In this document: positions 32,930-42,204 of the stretch, piece by piece
Layout: each line of letters opens with the position of its first letter
How positions within the stretch are numbered: position 1 is the stretch's first letter
Assembly: GCA_002375765.1 (NCBI GenBank)
Contig: DFMV01000047.1
Span: 62,001 to 126,000 of the forward strand
Direction of reading: 5' to 3'
DNA: 64,000 nucleotides
Source of the DNA: Rhizobiales bacterium UBA3584
GTDB taxonomy: Bacteria > Pseudomonadota > Alphaproteobacteria > Rhizobiales > Devosiaceae
Program-made: the position numbers and the translations under genes
Notes under the pieces: model-generated
Database searches by the model: none
Told to the model about the DNA's origin: nothing
The model's input: only the letters and a program-made list of their open reading frames with translations

Positions 32930-35113
32930 TTATTCGACTGCGCCGATCGACCAGAAATTGGTCTCGCCCGAACTGTCGTCCACGCCGTCATTGTCGGTCA
33001 CTGCCCAGCCGATGCCGTTGGCATCGATGGCAAAGCCTTCGACCTTGTCGAGAACATAGCCGTTGAGCGCCTGAAGGTCGGGGATGAAGTCGCGAACTTC
33101 TTCCTTGGTGACCACCGGCAATTCACCGCCGATCTCGGCACCGACCAGTTCGGCAACCGGAACGCGGTAGAGCTTTTTAAGCTCGGCATTGCCGGCGATC
33201 TGGTTGTCGCGTTCTACGATATAGGCGTAATCACCGTGGATGGTGATTTCCGAAAGCCCGACCCAGGCGCCGTCGGTCGGAGTTTCCAGCGGATAGTGGA
33301 CGGCACCCCATTCGCCAGTCGAAGGCTTATAGGACACCAGCTTGGTCATGCCCGCTTCGTCATCGCCCCATTCGCGCTGAATGGCGATCCAGAGCACCAT
33401 GTCCTCGCCAGTACCCACCGAGCTGACGCCCTCGGAACCGAAGCGGATTTCGTTGGCCAGCAGCGAGTCCGGGAACGATACTTCCTCGACGATCGCCCCC
33501 TCGGCATCCACGCGATAGAGCATGTGCGGGATGTCGCGGTCGGTCCGGCCTTCCGAGGCCAGCCAGAACCCGCCTTCGCCATCGAGCGTGATGCCTTCGA
33601 GGTCGAGCGCTTCGGCTGCGGCGCCATCACGGGTGATCAGCGTTGCCTCGGTAATCATCGCCGGGCTCTGGGCCGCATCGATCGTATAGATGGTCGGCAT
33701 CATCGAAAGGTAGCTGTCATTGACCGCATAGAGCTTGCCGGCTTCGTCCGCATCGGCAACCAGACCCGAAAGGGCCACCCAACCGATCGGCGTGCCATCT
33801 TCGTTCATCGCCGACACGATCTGCGGATAGTCAGGCGCATCGACGTCTTGATACGCAAAGATCATCACATGCGAACCGGCAAGGCCGTCTTCGCGCAGAT
33901 CTTCTTCATTTGCCGTCGCGATGATGTTGCGATCGGGGTTCGCCACGGCGCTTTCCGGTCCCATGCCCGAGGGGATGGACTGGATGTATTCGGGTTCACC
34001 GTCGGTGGTGCGGTAGATGGCGATCAGTGAGGACCGCTCCTGCATGACAAAGATCAGCGTGTCATCGCCGAATGTTGCCACTTCCATGCCTTCGGGTTCG
34101 ATGCCCTTGGCGTCCGACCGGCCTTCGGGATAGTGCCCGAGGGTTGCGGTGATCATTTCCATCGCCGCGCCGGATTCATAGGCGACCGAACCGTCCTTGT
34201 TATAGATTGTAAAGCCGCGTGAACCACCATTGTAGTCGCCTTCGTTCGAGGCAACGAAATGGTCGGCGTCGATCCACTTGACGGCGTCCGGCTCGCGCAG
34301 GCGCGTATCCTGGCTCTCGGTGAACGAGAGCACGCCGTCTTCCTCGGTATCGATGCCCGAAAGGTCGGTCGAACCGGCCGAGAAATCATTGATAACTTCG
34401 CCCGAATTGCCGTCGATGATAACGAAATGATTGTTCTCCTGCATGGAGACGACCAGTTCGTTGTTCTCGTTGAAATCGGTGAACTCGGGCTCGGGATCGC
34501 TCGGCGCGATGTCGGCGAGGCCGGTCACGTCGACTTCGATCATCGAGTCACAATCGAGCCCTGCGTCGCTGGTCGAAAACAGCGTCACGTTCCCGGCGGG
34601 AAGCTGCGGGATTTCCCCGTCATTGAGGTCTTCGTCGCGCTCGTTCTCAATCGCCACGGCCAGAAGTGTGCCGTCGGGCGATTTGGCAACGGAGTCAGGC
34701 TGCCCCGAGACGTCGCAGGTCGCAACGATTTCCTTGCTGGCCATGTCGATGACCGCGACGTGGCCCGAGGGCGCAACGAAGCTCTCTGAGGTATTGACGC
34801 CGGCAAAGGCGTAGTCGCCAATCACGACGACCGAAGTCGGCTCACCGTCCGTGCTGACGTATCCGGCAGCGGCAGGAGCGGCCGGATCGGTGATGTCGAC
34901 GAACCCGATTCCACCACCGGGGCTGTCGGAATAGACCAGCGTCATGCCGTCTTCCGAGGCCGATATGATTTCTGAGGATGTTGCTTCGGCTTCGGGCGCA
35001 TTTTCTGCGACCGGAAAGCTGGCGATACGGTTGAAGAAGGCTGCCTGCGCTGGCATGGCCGCGCTGGCGAGCAACCCGGCAGCGAGTGCCGCGAGCAGAG
35101 TCGATTTGGTCAT
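32930..35113 (-). CDS. Secreted esterase-like/phytase-like beta-propeller protein
   Basis: This 727-residue exported protein has a Sec signal peptide cleaved after MPAQA at about residue 24. The N-terminal 400 residues form WD-like repeats of the choice-of-anchor I type (VAVIDMASKEIVATCDVSG, then FVIIDGNSGEVINDFSAGS; cores VAVID and FVIID). The C-terminal 300 match the esterase-like activity of phytase domain (LDLEGITLDGEGGFWLASEG and the terminal AVTDNDGVDDSSGETNFW). Many acidic residues suggest calcium binding. Phosphate release from organic esters is the likely role, but not proven. It is followed by a strong terminator. Confidence 0.83.
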   Translation of the reverse strand: MTKSTLLAALAAGLLASAAMPAQAAFFNRIASFPVAENAPEAEATSSEIISASEDGMTLVYSDSPGGGIGFVDITDPAAPAAAGYVSTDGEPTSVVVIGDYAFAGVNTSESFVAPSGHVAVIDMASKEIVATCDVSGQPDSVAKSPDGTLLAVAIENERDEDLNDGEIPQLPAGNVTLFSTSDAGLDCDSMIEVDVTGLADIAPSDPEPEFTDFNENNELVVSMQENNHFVIIDGNSGEVINDFSAGSTDLSGIDTEEDGVLSFTESQDTRLREPDAVKWIDADHFVASNEGDYNGGSRGFTIYNKDGSVAYESGAAMEMITATLGHYPEGRSDAKGIEPEGMEVATFGDDTLIFVMQERSSLIAIYRTTDGEPEYIQSIPSGMGPESAVANPDRNIIATANEEDLREDGLAGSHVMIFAYQDVDAPDYPQIVSAMNEDGTPIGWVALSGLVADADEAGKLYAVNDSYLSMMPTIYTIDAAQSPAMITEATLITRDGAAAEALDLEGITLDGEGGFWLASEGRTDRDIPHMLYRVDAEGAIVEEVSFPDSLLANEIRFGSEGVSSVGTGEDMVLWIAIQREWGDDEAGMTKLVSYKPSTGEWGAVHYPLETPTDGAWVGLSEITIHGDYAYIVERDNQIAGNAELKKLYRVPVAELVGAEIGGELPVVTKEEVRDFIPDLQALNGYVLDKVEGFAIDANGIGWAVTDNDGVDDSSGETNFWSIGAVE

Positions 35114-35350
35114 TGCAATCCCCTGATGCGTGAAATGATCACGCCGGGCGTCTTAGGCCCCCTCGGCAACACTTCTGTGACAACGCCGAACCGGCCTGTG
35201 CATGTACTTTTGCCGTCATCGGACCTATATACTGGCGACTAGAACAAAATGAGATTCGAGCGCCGCCAGAAAAAGCATGTCCTCGGCGTGATCGGGGACG
35301 GATCCGGTTATTCGGTTCGGCGGCGCGAGCAAGGAAAAAACTCAACCTAC

Positions 35351-37675
35351 ATGTCAGCCGTCCCGCCCCATCGCCCGCAAGGCCCCATCACCTCCCAGTT
35401 CGCTGCGCGTGAGCCGGCCTACCTTGCCGGGCTCAACGCCGAACAGCGCGAGGCGGTGGAAACGACCGAAGGCCCCCTCCTGGTCCTTGCCGGCGCCGGG
35501 ACGGGCAAAACCCGCGTCCTGACCACCCGCATCGCCCACATCCTTGCCACCCGCAAAGCCCGGGGCAACCAGATCCTCGCCGTCACCTTCACCAACAAGG
35601 CGGCGCGCGAGATGAAGGAGCGCATCGGCAAGCTCGTCGGTGCCTCGGTCGAAGGCATGCCCTGGCTGGGCACCTTCCACTCCATCGGCGCTCGCCTGAT
35701 CCGCCGCCATGCCGAGCTGGTCGGCCTGCGCCCCGATTTCACGATTCTGGACACTGACGACCAGATCCGTCTCATCAAGCAATTGCTCGCCGCCGAAAAC
35801 ATCGATGAAAAGCGCTGGCCCGCCCGCCAGTTCGCCTCGATGATGGATGGCTGGAAAAACCGTGGCCTGCTCCCCAAGGACATCTCCCCCGCCGATGCCG
35901 GGTTCTTTGCCAATGGCAAGGGCCAGAATATCTACAAGGACTATCAGGCGCGGCTGAAAACATTAAACGCCGCCGATTTCGGCGATCTCCTGCTCGAAGG
36001 CATTCGCCTGTTCAAGGAAAACCCCGAAATTCTCGCCCAATATCACGACCGCTTCCGCTACATGCTGGTCGACGAATACCAGGACAGTAACACCGCCCAA
36101 TACATGTGGCTCCGCCTCCTCGCCCAGTCCCGCGACGGCATCAACAGCTCGAACATCTGTGTGGTCGGCGATGACGACCAGTCGATCTATGGCTGGCGCG
36201 GCGCCGAGGTCGATAACATCCTGCGCTTCGAAAAGGACTTCCCCGGCGCAAAGATCATCAAGCTCGAACGCAACTACCGCTCCACCTCCAACATCCTCTC
36301 CGCCGCCTCCCACCTGATCGCCAACAACGAGTCCCGCTTGGGCAAGACGCTCCAGACCGATGTTGGCGAAGAAGGTGAGAAACTCTCGGTAACCTCAGTC
36401 TGGGACTCCGAAGAAGAGGCTCGCCAGATCGGCGAAGAGATCGAACAATACCAGCGCCAGGGCGACCCGCTCGACGACATGGCCATCCTCGTGCGCGCCT
36501 CGTTCCAGATGCGCGAATTCGAAGAACGCTTCATCACTTTGGGGTTGAACTACCGCGTTATCGGCGGCCCGCGCTTTTACGAGCGCAAGGAAATCCGCGA
36601 CGCGCTGGCATACTTGCGCATCGTCGCCCAGCCCGCCGACGATCTTGCCCTCGAACGCATCGTCAATGTGCCCAAGCGCGGCCTTGGTGATGCCACCCTG
36701 CAGATCGTCCATGACACTGCCCGCGCCGCCCAAATCCCGCTGCTGACAGCCATCCGCGAGCTGACCGAAACCGAGGAATTAAAGCCCAAACAGCGTTCGA
36801 CCTTTCGTGAACTGGTCCGCCAGATCGACGATTGGGCCGATCGTCTCCGCACCATCCCCCACCATGAGCTGGCCGAACAGATTCTCGATGAATCCGGCTA
36901 CACCGCCATGTGGCAGAACGACAAATCCGCCGACGCCCCCGGACGGCTGGAAAACCTCAAGGAACTCATCCGCTCCATGGAAGAGTTCGAAAACCTTGGC
37001 GGTTTCCTCGAACACATCGCTCTGGTCATGGACCGCGATTCCGGCGAGGGTGGCGACGCGGTCTCGATCATGACTCTGCACTCGGCCAAGGGCCTCGAAT
37101 TCAACACCGTCTTCCTCCCCGGCTGGGAAGAAGGCCTGTTCCCTCATCAGCGCGCTCTCGATGAATCCGGCCTCGCCGGTCTCGAGGAAGAACGGCGTCT
37201 GGCCTATGTCGGCATCACCCGCGCCCGAAAACGCTGCCGCATTTCCCTCGCCCAGAACCGCCGCATCCACGGGCTCTGGCAATCCGCCATCCCCTCGCGC
37301 TTCCTCGACGAACTCCCCGCCCAGGTCGTCGAAGTCACCGACACCGGCTCCTCTTACGGCGGCTACACCTATGGCGGCCGCGCCACCACCCGGTTCGACA
37401 ACCGCGACCCCTTCGAATCCGTCTATGAAACCCCCGGCTGGCAACGCGCCCAGCGCCAGCAATCGTCCCGCAAGGGCCCAGGCCCTGTCACCATAGACGG
37501 CGACCTCGTCGCCCGCTCCTCAGGCCCCTCGGCCGCCTACGGCGTCGGCGAACGCGTCTTCCACCTCAAATTCGGCTACGGCACGGTGACCGCCGCTGAA
37601 GGTAACAAGCTCTCGATTGATTTTGAGAAGGCCGGGCCCAAGAAGGTGCTGGATAGTTTTGTGAAGCGGGGGTGA
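35351..37675 (+). CDS. uvrD: UvrD/PcrA-type superfamily 1 DNA helicase
   Basis: This 774-residue 3'-5' helicase acts in nucleotide excision and mismatch repair. Motifs in order are the Q motif (LNAEQREAVE), Walker A GAGTGKT at residues 48-54, motif Ia AVTFTNKAAREMKERI, motif II LVDEYQDSN, motif III VVGDDDQSIYGWRGA, motif IV LERNYRST, motif V TLHSAKGLEF and motif VI AYVGITRARK. The C-terminal end (FHLKFGYGTV to VLDSFVKRG) is the Tudor-like domain that binds RNA polymerase in PcrA/UvrD. ATG 35351 follows AAGGA; the open frame starts earlier but shows no similarity. Confidence 0.95.
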   Translation: MSAVPPHRPQGPITSQFAAREPAYLAGLNAEQREAVETTEGPLLVLAGAGTGKTRVLTTRIAHILATRKARGNQILAVTFTNKAAREMKERIGKLVGASVEGMPWLGTFHSIGARLIRRHAELVGLRPDFTILDTDDQIRLIKQLLAAENIDEKRWPARQFASMMDGWKNRGLLPKDISPADAGFFANGKGQNIYKDYQARLKTLNAADFGDLLLEGIRLFKENPEILAQYHDRFRYMLVDEYQDSNTAQYMWLRLLAQSRDGINSSNICVVGDDDQSIYGWRGAEVDNILRFEKDFPGAKIIKLERNYRSTSNILSAASHLIANNESRLGKTLQTDVGEEGEKLSVTSVWDSEEEARQIGEEIEQYQRQGDPLDDMAILVRASFQMREFEERFITLGLNYRVIGGPRFYERKEIRDALAYLRIVAQPADDLALERIVNVPKRGLGDATLQIVHDTARAAQIPLLTAIRELTETEELKPKQRSTFRELVRQIDDWADRLRTIPHHELAEQILDESGYTAMWQNDKSADAPGRLENLKELIRSMEEFENLGGFLEHIALVMDRDSGEGGDAVSIMTLHSAKGLEFNTVFLPGWEEGLFPHQRALDESGLAGLEEERRLAYVGITRARKRCRISLAQNRRIHGLWQSAIPSRFLDELPAQVVEVTDTGSSYGGYTYGGRATTRFDNRDPFESVYETPGWQRAQRQQSSRKGPGPVTIDGDLVARSSGPSAAYGVGERVFHLKFGYGTVTAAEGNKLSIDFEKAGPKKVLDSFVKRG

Positions 37676-37786
37676 AAACCGCCGGTCTGGCAATGGCTTC
37701 TTGTCAAAACCGGGCCGTAGAATCCGGGTCGCGCCAGGCCACTCGATTTGAGACCACATCCCCGTTCACACCAAACGGGGAAAGAA

Positions 37787-38557
37787 ATGTCTCAGCTCAA
37801 AAACAAAATCGCCATCATCACCGGTGCCACTTCGGGCATCGGCGAAGCCGCGGCGCTGCTCTTCGCTCGTAAGGGTGCATGCCTTGTCATTTCGGGCCGT
37901 CGGCAGGACAAGCTCAACGATCTCGTAAGACAAATCGACAATCTCGGCGCCAGCGTCGTGGCCGTTGCTGGCGATGTGCGCGAGGAGAGCCACGCCCAGG
38001 CTTGCGTTGACACCGCGACGAGCCAGTTCGGTGGTCTCGACATCGCCTTCAATAACGCTGGCGCCGCCACTGCCATGGGTTCGGTGACCGATCTCGATCC
38101 CACTGAATGGCAGGAGGTCATGGAGACCAATCTTACCAGCGCATTTCTCGGCTCGCGTCACCAGATCCCGGCCATGCTCAAACGCGGGGGCGGGTCGTTG
38201 ATTTTCACCTCGAGCTTCGTGGGCAACACGGTCGGCTTCCCCGGCATGGCGGCCTATGCCGCTGCCAAGGCCGGGCTGGTCGGCCTCGTTCAGACGCTCG
38301 CCGCCGAATACGGCGCTCAGGGAGTCCGCGCCAACGCTCTGCTGCCCGGAGGCGTCGATACGCCGTCGAACGCGGCGAACCTTCCAGGCGCTGCGCCGGA
38401 AATGCGCGGGTTCATCGAAAGCCTGCACGCGCTCAAGCGCCTTGGCAAACCCGAGGAGCTGGCACAAGCGGCCCTCTTCCTTGCTTCTGATGCGTCCAGC
38501 TTTCTGACCGGCACAGCAGTACTGGCCGATGGCGGCGTCTCGATCACCCGAACGTAA
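37787..38557 (+). CDS. Short-chain dehydrogenase/reductase
   Basis: This 256-residue classical SDR has the NAD(P)-binding TGATSGIG at residues 12-19, the NNAG motif, the catalytic Ser in FTSSFVG and YAAAKAG with the catalytic Tyr and Lys. It resembles glucose 1-dehydrogenase/3-oxoacyl reductase-like members, and the substrate is not known. The ATG follows GGGGAAAG. A CCCGTT/AACGGG hairpin (37761-37779) overlaps the ribosome-binding site and could lower translation. Confidence 0.9.
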   Translation: MSQLKNKIAIITGATSGIGEAAALLFARKGACLVISGRRQDKLNDLVRQIDNLGASVVAVAGDVREESHAQACVDTATSQFGGLDIAFNNAGAATAMGSVTDLDPTEWQEVMETNLTSAFLGSRHQIPAMLKRGGGSLIFTSSFVGNTVGFPGMAAYAAAKAGLVGLVQTLAAEYGAQGVRANALLPGGVDTPSNAANLPGAAPEMRGFIESLHALKRLGKPEELAQAALFLASDASSFLTGTAVLADGGVSITRT

Positions 38558-38629
38558 AGTCGTATGGAGCGGCCAGTTGTGGCCGCTCCTGCCACTTCCA
38601 ACATTTCTCTTTGACATCGATCAATGAGT

Positions 38630-38655
38630 GGAACCGCCGGCCCGCGCAAAGTGTT
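38630..38655 (+). promoter_or_regulatory. EcfG-like promoter motif before the DUF3072 gene
   Basis: GGAAC (38630-38634), a 17-base spacer and TGTT (38652-38655) resemble the EcfG consensus GGAAC-N16/17-CGTT with one change. It lies about 38 bases before the ATG at 38693. This is weaker than the exact matches elsewhere in the window. Confidence 0.45.
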
Positions 38656-38692
38656 TAATCTGCATACACTTCAGCCCAGCGGAGTTGCCCCC

Positions 38693-38917
38693 ATGTCAGA
38701 CCTTCACCCAGGTATCGCCACAGCAAATCCCGACGCCTTCCGCGTCAACGATCATGAAGATTACCAGTCCGGTGAAGGCCCCATGACCCCCTCACAGGCC
38801 GCCGAGCTGCTCTGCCTCGCCCAGCGCGCCGAGGAACCCGACGCCTATGATGACGACCTCACCAGCCTCGAAGCGATCAACCGCATCAAGCTGCTGAAAC
38901 GCAAGCTGGACGGATAG
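38693..38917 (+). CDS. DUF3072 family small protein
   Basis: This is a 74-residue protein. Residues 35-70 (MTPSQAAELLCLAQRAEEPDAYDDDLTSLEAINRIKLL; core MTPSQAAELLCLAQRA) match the DUF3072 pattern, a short helical domain related in look to SAP-like nucleic-acid motifs, of unknown function. The N terminus is unstructured. ATG 38693 has GGAG 9 bases upstream. A possible EcfG promoter precedes it, which would fit stress-induced small proteins. Confidence 0.75.
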   Translation: MSDLHPGIATANPDAFRVNDHEDYQSGEGPMTPSQAAELLCLAQRAEEPDAYDDDLTSLEAINRIKLLKRKLDG

Positions 38918-38963
38918 CGCGCTTCTGGCGATTATTCGGCGGAAAGAATCCCCCGCTACGAGC

Positions 38964-39734
38964 CTAGGCCAGCCCGTAGAGCACTGGCATGGGCGCCGTG
39001 CGATTGGCGTCGAAATTGGCCAGCACATAGTCGCGGAACGAGCGCTTGAACAAAAGGCTGGGCAGCACATCGCCCAACCTGTCCCAGCGACAATGGTTGA
39101 TCAGCGTCAACCCGCCCGAATGCTCGGCATCGGGCAACACCAGCGTTGAATTGTCCAAACCCGTCTGGTCGGCAAACCACCCGGCTGTATATTCCCACAC
39201 CGCCAAATTCTGCTCACCGCTTTCCGCCAGGAAATAATTGAACAGGAACACGCCGTCGCGGCTGTGATCGACCGGTCCGATGCGTCGGGCGTTCTGGCCG
39301 ACAATCACTTCGGCACGCTTCGCCCCCGCCCGCCCCCGCTTTTCCAGAGCGGCAAATTCCGGCGTCGCAATCAGCGCTCTCGCGCGCTCTGGCGTCCCGG
39401 TCTCGATCAGAACGACAACGTCGAACCGGGCCTGCGGCACATCGGGACGCGCCTTTTTGTAGCGCCCTTCCCCGGGCGGCACGATCAGTGCCTTGAACAC
39501 CACCGCCTTCTGAACCCCATCAAGCCCTCCGATATTGACCGCCATCCCCTTGAGATCCTCAAGGAGCCGCCTCTTGCCGGCACTTTGGGTGAGATAGAAT
39601 GGCAAGCGGCTGTGATCGACTTCGAGCGCAAAGACGATATAACCGTACCCATTGGGTTCGATCAGCTCGATCTTGGGAAACCGCCCGGTTTCACCCACGA
39701 CAGTGAGGGAACCCGTGTTGAAATTCGCATTCAT
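38964..39734 (-). CDS. Conserved hypothetical protein divergent from MarR
   Basis: I do not recognise this 256-residue cytoplasmic protein. It has two similar halves with strand-helix patterns (for example VDHSRLPFYLTQSAG and FDVVVLIETGTPERARALIA), which could be dimeric alpha/beta-barrel domains. No signal peptide or membrane helix is present. It is divergent from a MarR gene over a palindromic region at 39756-39777, so it is probably the regulated partner. If the fold guess is right it might bind a small hydrophobic compound or haem; this is speculative. Confidence 0.7.
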   Translation of the reverse strand: MNANFNTGSLTVVGETGRFPKIELIEPNGYGYIVFALEVDHSRLPFYLTQSAGKRRLLEDLKGMAVNIGGLDGVQKAVVFKALIVPPGEGRYKKARPDVPQARFDVVVLIETGTPERARALIATPEFAALEKRGRAGAKRAEVIVGQNARRIGPVDHSRDGVFLFNYFLAESGEQNLAVWEYTAGWFADQTGLDNSTLVLPDAEHSGGLTLINHCRWDRLGDVLPSLLFKRSFRDYVLANFDANRTAPMPVLYGLA

Positions 39735-39755
39735 GAGCGCACCTTTGCGTGCCTG

Positions 39756-39777
39756 TTACATATAGTGTAATATACAC
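39756..39777. promoter_or_regulatory. Overlapping palindromic operators of the second MarR pair
   Basis: TTACA (39756-39760) pairs with TGTAA (39766-39770), and GTGTA (39765-39769) pairs with TACAC (39773-39777). The two dyads overlap within 22 bases. The site lies just before the MarR start (39782) and 22 bases before the divergent gene's start (39734), as expected for an autoregulated divergent operator. Confidence 0.65.
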
Positions 39778-39781
39778 ATAA

Positions 39782-40231
39782 ATGTTCGACTATCAAGCCG
39801 CCACGCCCCATTGGGTCAATCGCCTGTCGTTTCTCATCCGCGCCGAAGTGCAGCAGCGCTTCAAGGCGGCTGGCCACGCCATAACGGCCGAGGAATGGGC
39901 AATGCTCATGATGCTCTGGGCCAAAGCCCCGCAATCGATGGGCCAGTTGGCCGCCATGTCCTTGCGAGACCGGACCACGGTCACCCGGCTGGTCGATTCC
40001 ATGGTCGCCAAGGACCTCCTCCGGCGCACTGCCGACCCCAGGGACCGTCGCTCGGTCCTGGTCGATCTCGGGCCGAAGGGCCGGGCCCTCGAAGCCCCCC
40101 TTACCGCCATCGTCAGCGATTTCATTGCCCAGGCCACAAAAGGACTTTCGCCCGAGGAAGTCGCCGGTGCCAATGCGGTGCTCAAAAAGATGACAGCAAA
40201 CATTCTCGGTGAGGACGACGCACTCGGTTAA
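39782..40231 (+). CDS. MarR family transcriptional regulator
   Basis: This 149-residue MarR protein has the winged helix at residues 35-100 (ITAEEWAMLMMLWAKAPQSMGQLA, MSLRDRTTVTRLVDSMVAKDLL as recognition helix, core DRTTVTRLVDSMV) and the wing DPRDRRSVLVDLGPKG. It probably represses itself and the divergent 256-residue gene through the palindromes at 39756-39777, which lie only 4 bases before its start codon. No clear ribosome-binding site is present, so translation may rely on a short leader. Confidence 0.92.
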   Translation: MFDYQAATPHWVNRLSFLIRAEVQQRFKAAGHAITAEEWAMLMMLWAKAPQSMGQLAAMSLRDRTTVTRLVDSMVAKDLLRRTADPRDRRSVLVDLGPKGRALEAPLTAIVSDFIAQATKGLSPEEVAGANAVLKKMTANILGEDDALG

Positions 40232-40296
40232 ACGCAACATTTACCCGCCGATGCCAAGCTGGGTCCGAATTTGGGGAGCGGCCGAGAACGGCGTCA

Positions 40297-41229
40297 ATGA
40301 AGAACATACTTTTGAGAGAAGCCGCCGCTCCGGCAGTCACAAGCAATCGGGAAACTGACTCGCTCGGCCTTTATGAGCAGGCCGCATCGATCGTTCCCAT
40401 GGGCGCCTTCTCCTGCAACCTTGCAGATGAACGGCTGAGCTGGACCGGCGGGGTCTTCGATATGTTCGGCCTCTCTGGCGAACGCCCTCCCGAGCGCCAG
40501 GCCACCGTGGAAATGTACACGGAAGCCTCGCGCGCATTGCTCGGCCGCAAGCGGTCCCACGCCATCGCCACCTGCTCGAGCTTCTCGCTCGATGCAAACA
40601 TCATTCGCCCCGACGGCACAGAGCGCTGGATACGGATCAACGCAGCCGTGCGTAGCGTAAATGGGCGGGCCGAAACCCTGTACGGCATGAAGCAGGACAT
40701 CACCGAGGACCATGCGAGATGGGAAATCCTGCGCGCCCAGGCGGAATGCGATCCTTTGACCGGGGTCGCCAATCGCATGCGTTTTCAACGTTTCCTTGAA
40801 AGACCCAACGATGAACCGGCACTCGGACGAATCGGCGCGCTGATCCTGTTCGATCTCGATGGCTTCAAGCAGATCAACGACCGCTGGGGCCACGCCGCGG
40901 GCGATGCCTGCCTTGTCGCGTTCGGCGAACGCCTCAAAAGGGCATTTCCGCAGGCGCGTCTGGTTTCTCGTATCGGCGGCGACGAATTTGCGGTCCTGCT
41001 TCCGCCGGTTGGCTCGGCCAGCAAGACCGAGCGCGATGTGCGCTGGTTGACCCAGAGCCTTCTCTCTCCAGTGCCCTGGAATGGCGACCGGCTTCCCATC
41101 GGGGCTTCGGTCGGCATTGCTTTTGCTTCAAGAGCCTATGAACTCGACCCGCAGCATTTGTTCGTCGTGGCCGACAGGAATCTCTACGAGGCCAAAAAGG
41201 CAGCCGCCACCGGCACCGCTTGGGCCTGA
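40297..41229 (+). CDS. PAS-GGDEF diguanylate cyclase
   Basis: This 310-residue enzyme makes the second messenger c-di-GMP from two GTP. A PAS-like sensory domain at about residues 25-135 (MGAFSCNLADERLSWTGG, GLSGERPPERQ, then IRPDGTERWIRINA) precedes the GGDEF domain at 148-305 (DPLTGVANRMRFQRFL, FDLDGFKQINDRWGHAAGD and RIGGDEFAVLL with an intact GGDEF active site). No membrane segment or RxxD inhibitory site just before the motif is evident, so it looks like a soluble, non-feedback-inhibited cyclase. The signal is unknown. Confidence 0.93.
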   Translation: MKNILLREAAAPAVTSNRETDSLGLYEQAASIVPMGAFSCNLADERLSWTGGVFDMFGLSGERPPERQATVEMYTEASRALLGRKRSHAIATCSSFSLDANIIRPDGTERWIRINAAVRSVNGRAETLYGMKQDITEDHARWEILRAQAECDPLTGVANRMRFQRFLERPNDEPALGRIGALILFDLDGFKQINDRWGHAAGDACLVAFGERLKRAFPQARLVSRIGGDEFAVLLPPVGSASKTERDVRWLTQSLLSPVPWNGDRLPIGASVGIAFASRAYELDPQHLFVVADRNLYEAKKAAATGTAWA

Positions 41230-41287
41230 GGCATCCAATCTCAGTAACCCCCTATCGTTCCCGGTCGGATCGTGGCAGATAGCGCCT

Positions 41288-41989
41288 ATGAACACCCTAA
41301 CGACAATCGGCTTTGACGCCGACGACACGCTTTGGGAAAACGAGCACTTCTTTCGGCTGACCGAAGCCCATTTCGCAGAACTGCTGGCCGATTACGCCGA
41401 GCCCGAGCATCTCTCTGCCCGGCTGCTGGACGCCGAAAAGCGCAACCTCGCTCATTATGGCTTCGGCATCAAAGGCTTCACCCTCTCGATGATTGAAACC
41501 GCCATCGAGATCACCGACGGCAAGGTGCCCGGCGATATCATCGCCCGCATCGTTGCCGCCGGCCGCGAAATGCTCAGCCACCCCGTCAACACCCTGCCCC
41601 ACGTCCACGAGACACTTGAAGCCCTCACCGCCAGCCACACACTGGTGCTGATCACCAAGGGCGATCTGTTCGATCAGGAGCGCAAGCTGGCGCAATCCGG
41701 TCTGGGCGATTTTTTTAACGCCGTAGAGATCGTCTCCGACAAGTCCCCCGCCACCTATTCGACCGCCTTCGCGCGCCACGGCGACGGCCCAGAACAGGCC
41801 ATGATGGTTGGAAATTCCCTCCGCTCGGACGTTCTCCCCGCCATCGAAGCGGGCGGATGGGGCACTTACGTCCCCCACGCGCTCACTTGGGACTACGAAC
41901 GCGCCGAAGAGCCCGACAACGCTCCCCGTTTCGCCAAAATCGAAACGCTGGCCGAACTGCGCCCCCTGATCGAACGCCTCGAGCGCTAG
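41288..41989 (+). CDS. HAD family hydrolase
   Basis: This 233-residue HAD-superfamily phosphatase has motif I IGFDADDTLWENEHFF, with the nucleophilic and acid/base Asp, motif II LVLITKGD, and motif III/IV SDKSPATY followed by MMVGNSLRSDVLPAI. A four-helix cap lies between. It resembles YjjG/haloacid dehalogenase-like phosphatases with unknown substrate. ATG 41288 gives a normal family start; a longer open frame from 41081 overlaps the diguanylate cyclase gene. Confidence 0.92.
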   Translation: MNTLTTIGFDADDTLWENEHFFRLTEAHFAELLADYAEPEHLSARLLDAEKRNLAHYGFGIKGFTLSMIETAIEITDGKVPGDIIARIVAAGREMLSHPVNTLPHVHETLEALTASHTLVLITKGDLFDQERKLAQSGLGDFFNAVEIVSDKSPATYSTAFARHGDGPEQAMMVGNSLRSDVLPAIEAGGWGTYVPHALTWDYERAEEPDNAPRFAKIETLAELRPLIERLER

Positions 41990-42034
41990 CATCAATCGAC
42001 TTTCGCCTGATCCGCCCTAGCCTCTTTCTCTTCG

Positions 42035-42132
42035 GTCATCCCGGCCTTGAGCCGGGATCCAGTACCCCCCAGCGCCCGAGACTGAACCACAAGTTCTGGC
42101 GCCAGCGCCTCCCCGATCAGGTCCGGGATGAC
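42035..42132. repeat. Long palindromic intergenic repeat (REP-like)
   Basis: The outer arms GTCATCCCGG (42035-42044) and CCGGGATGAC (42123-42132) are perfectly complementary, and inside the left arm TCCCGG-CCTTGAG-CCGGGA makes a tight hairpin. The TCATCCCGGCCTTGAGCCGG core is, from recollection, a widely repeated intergenic element in Hyphomicrobiales. No second copy was noticed in this window. It lies downstream of the HAD gene and beyond the convergent AraC gene's end. Confidence 0.7.
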
Positions 42133-42204
42133 GACAATGCGTTGCCCCACATCCCGGCCCGGCCAATCCATTCAGACCACAGGCACCGGTTGAAGACCGG
42201 CGCC

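Noticed and set aside
35184-35323. Inverted CGCCGAACC / GGTTCGGCG copies upstream of uvrD
   Set aside because: The arms are over 120 bases apart and GC-rich, so chance is likely, and no operator-like arrangement is visible.
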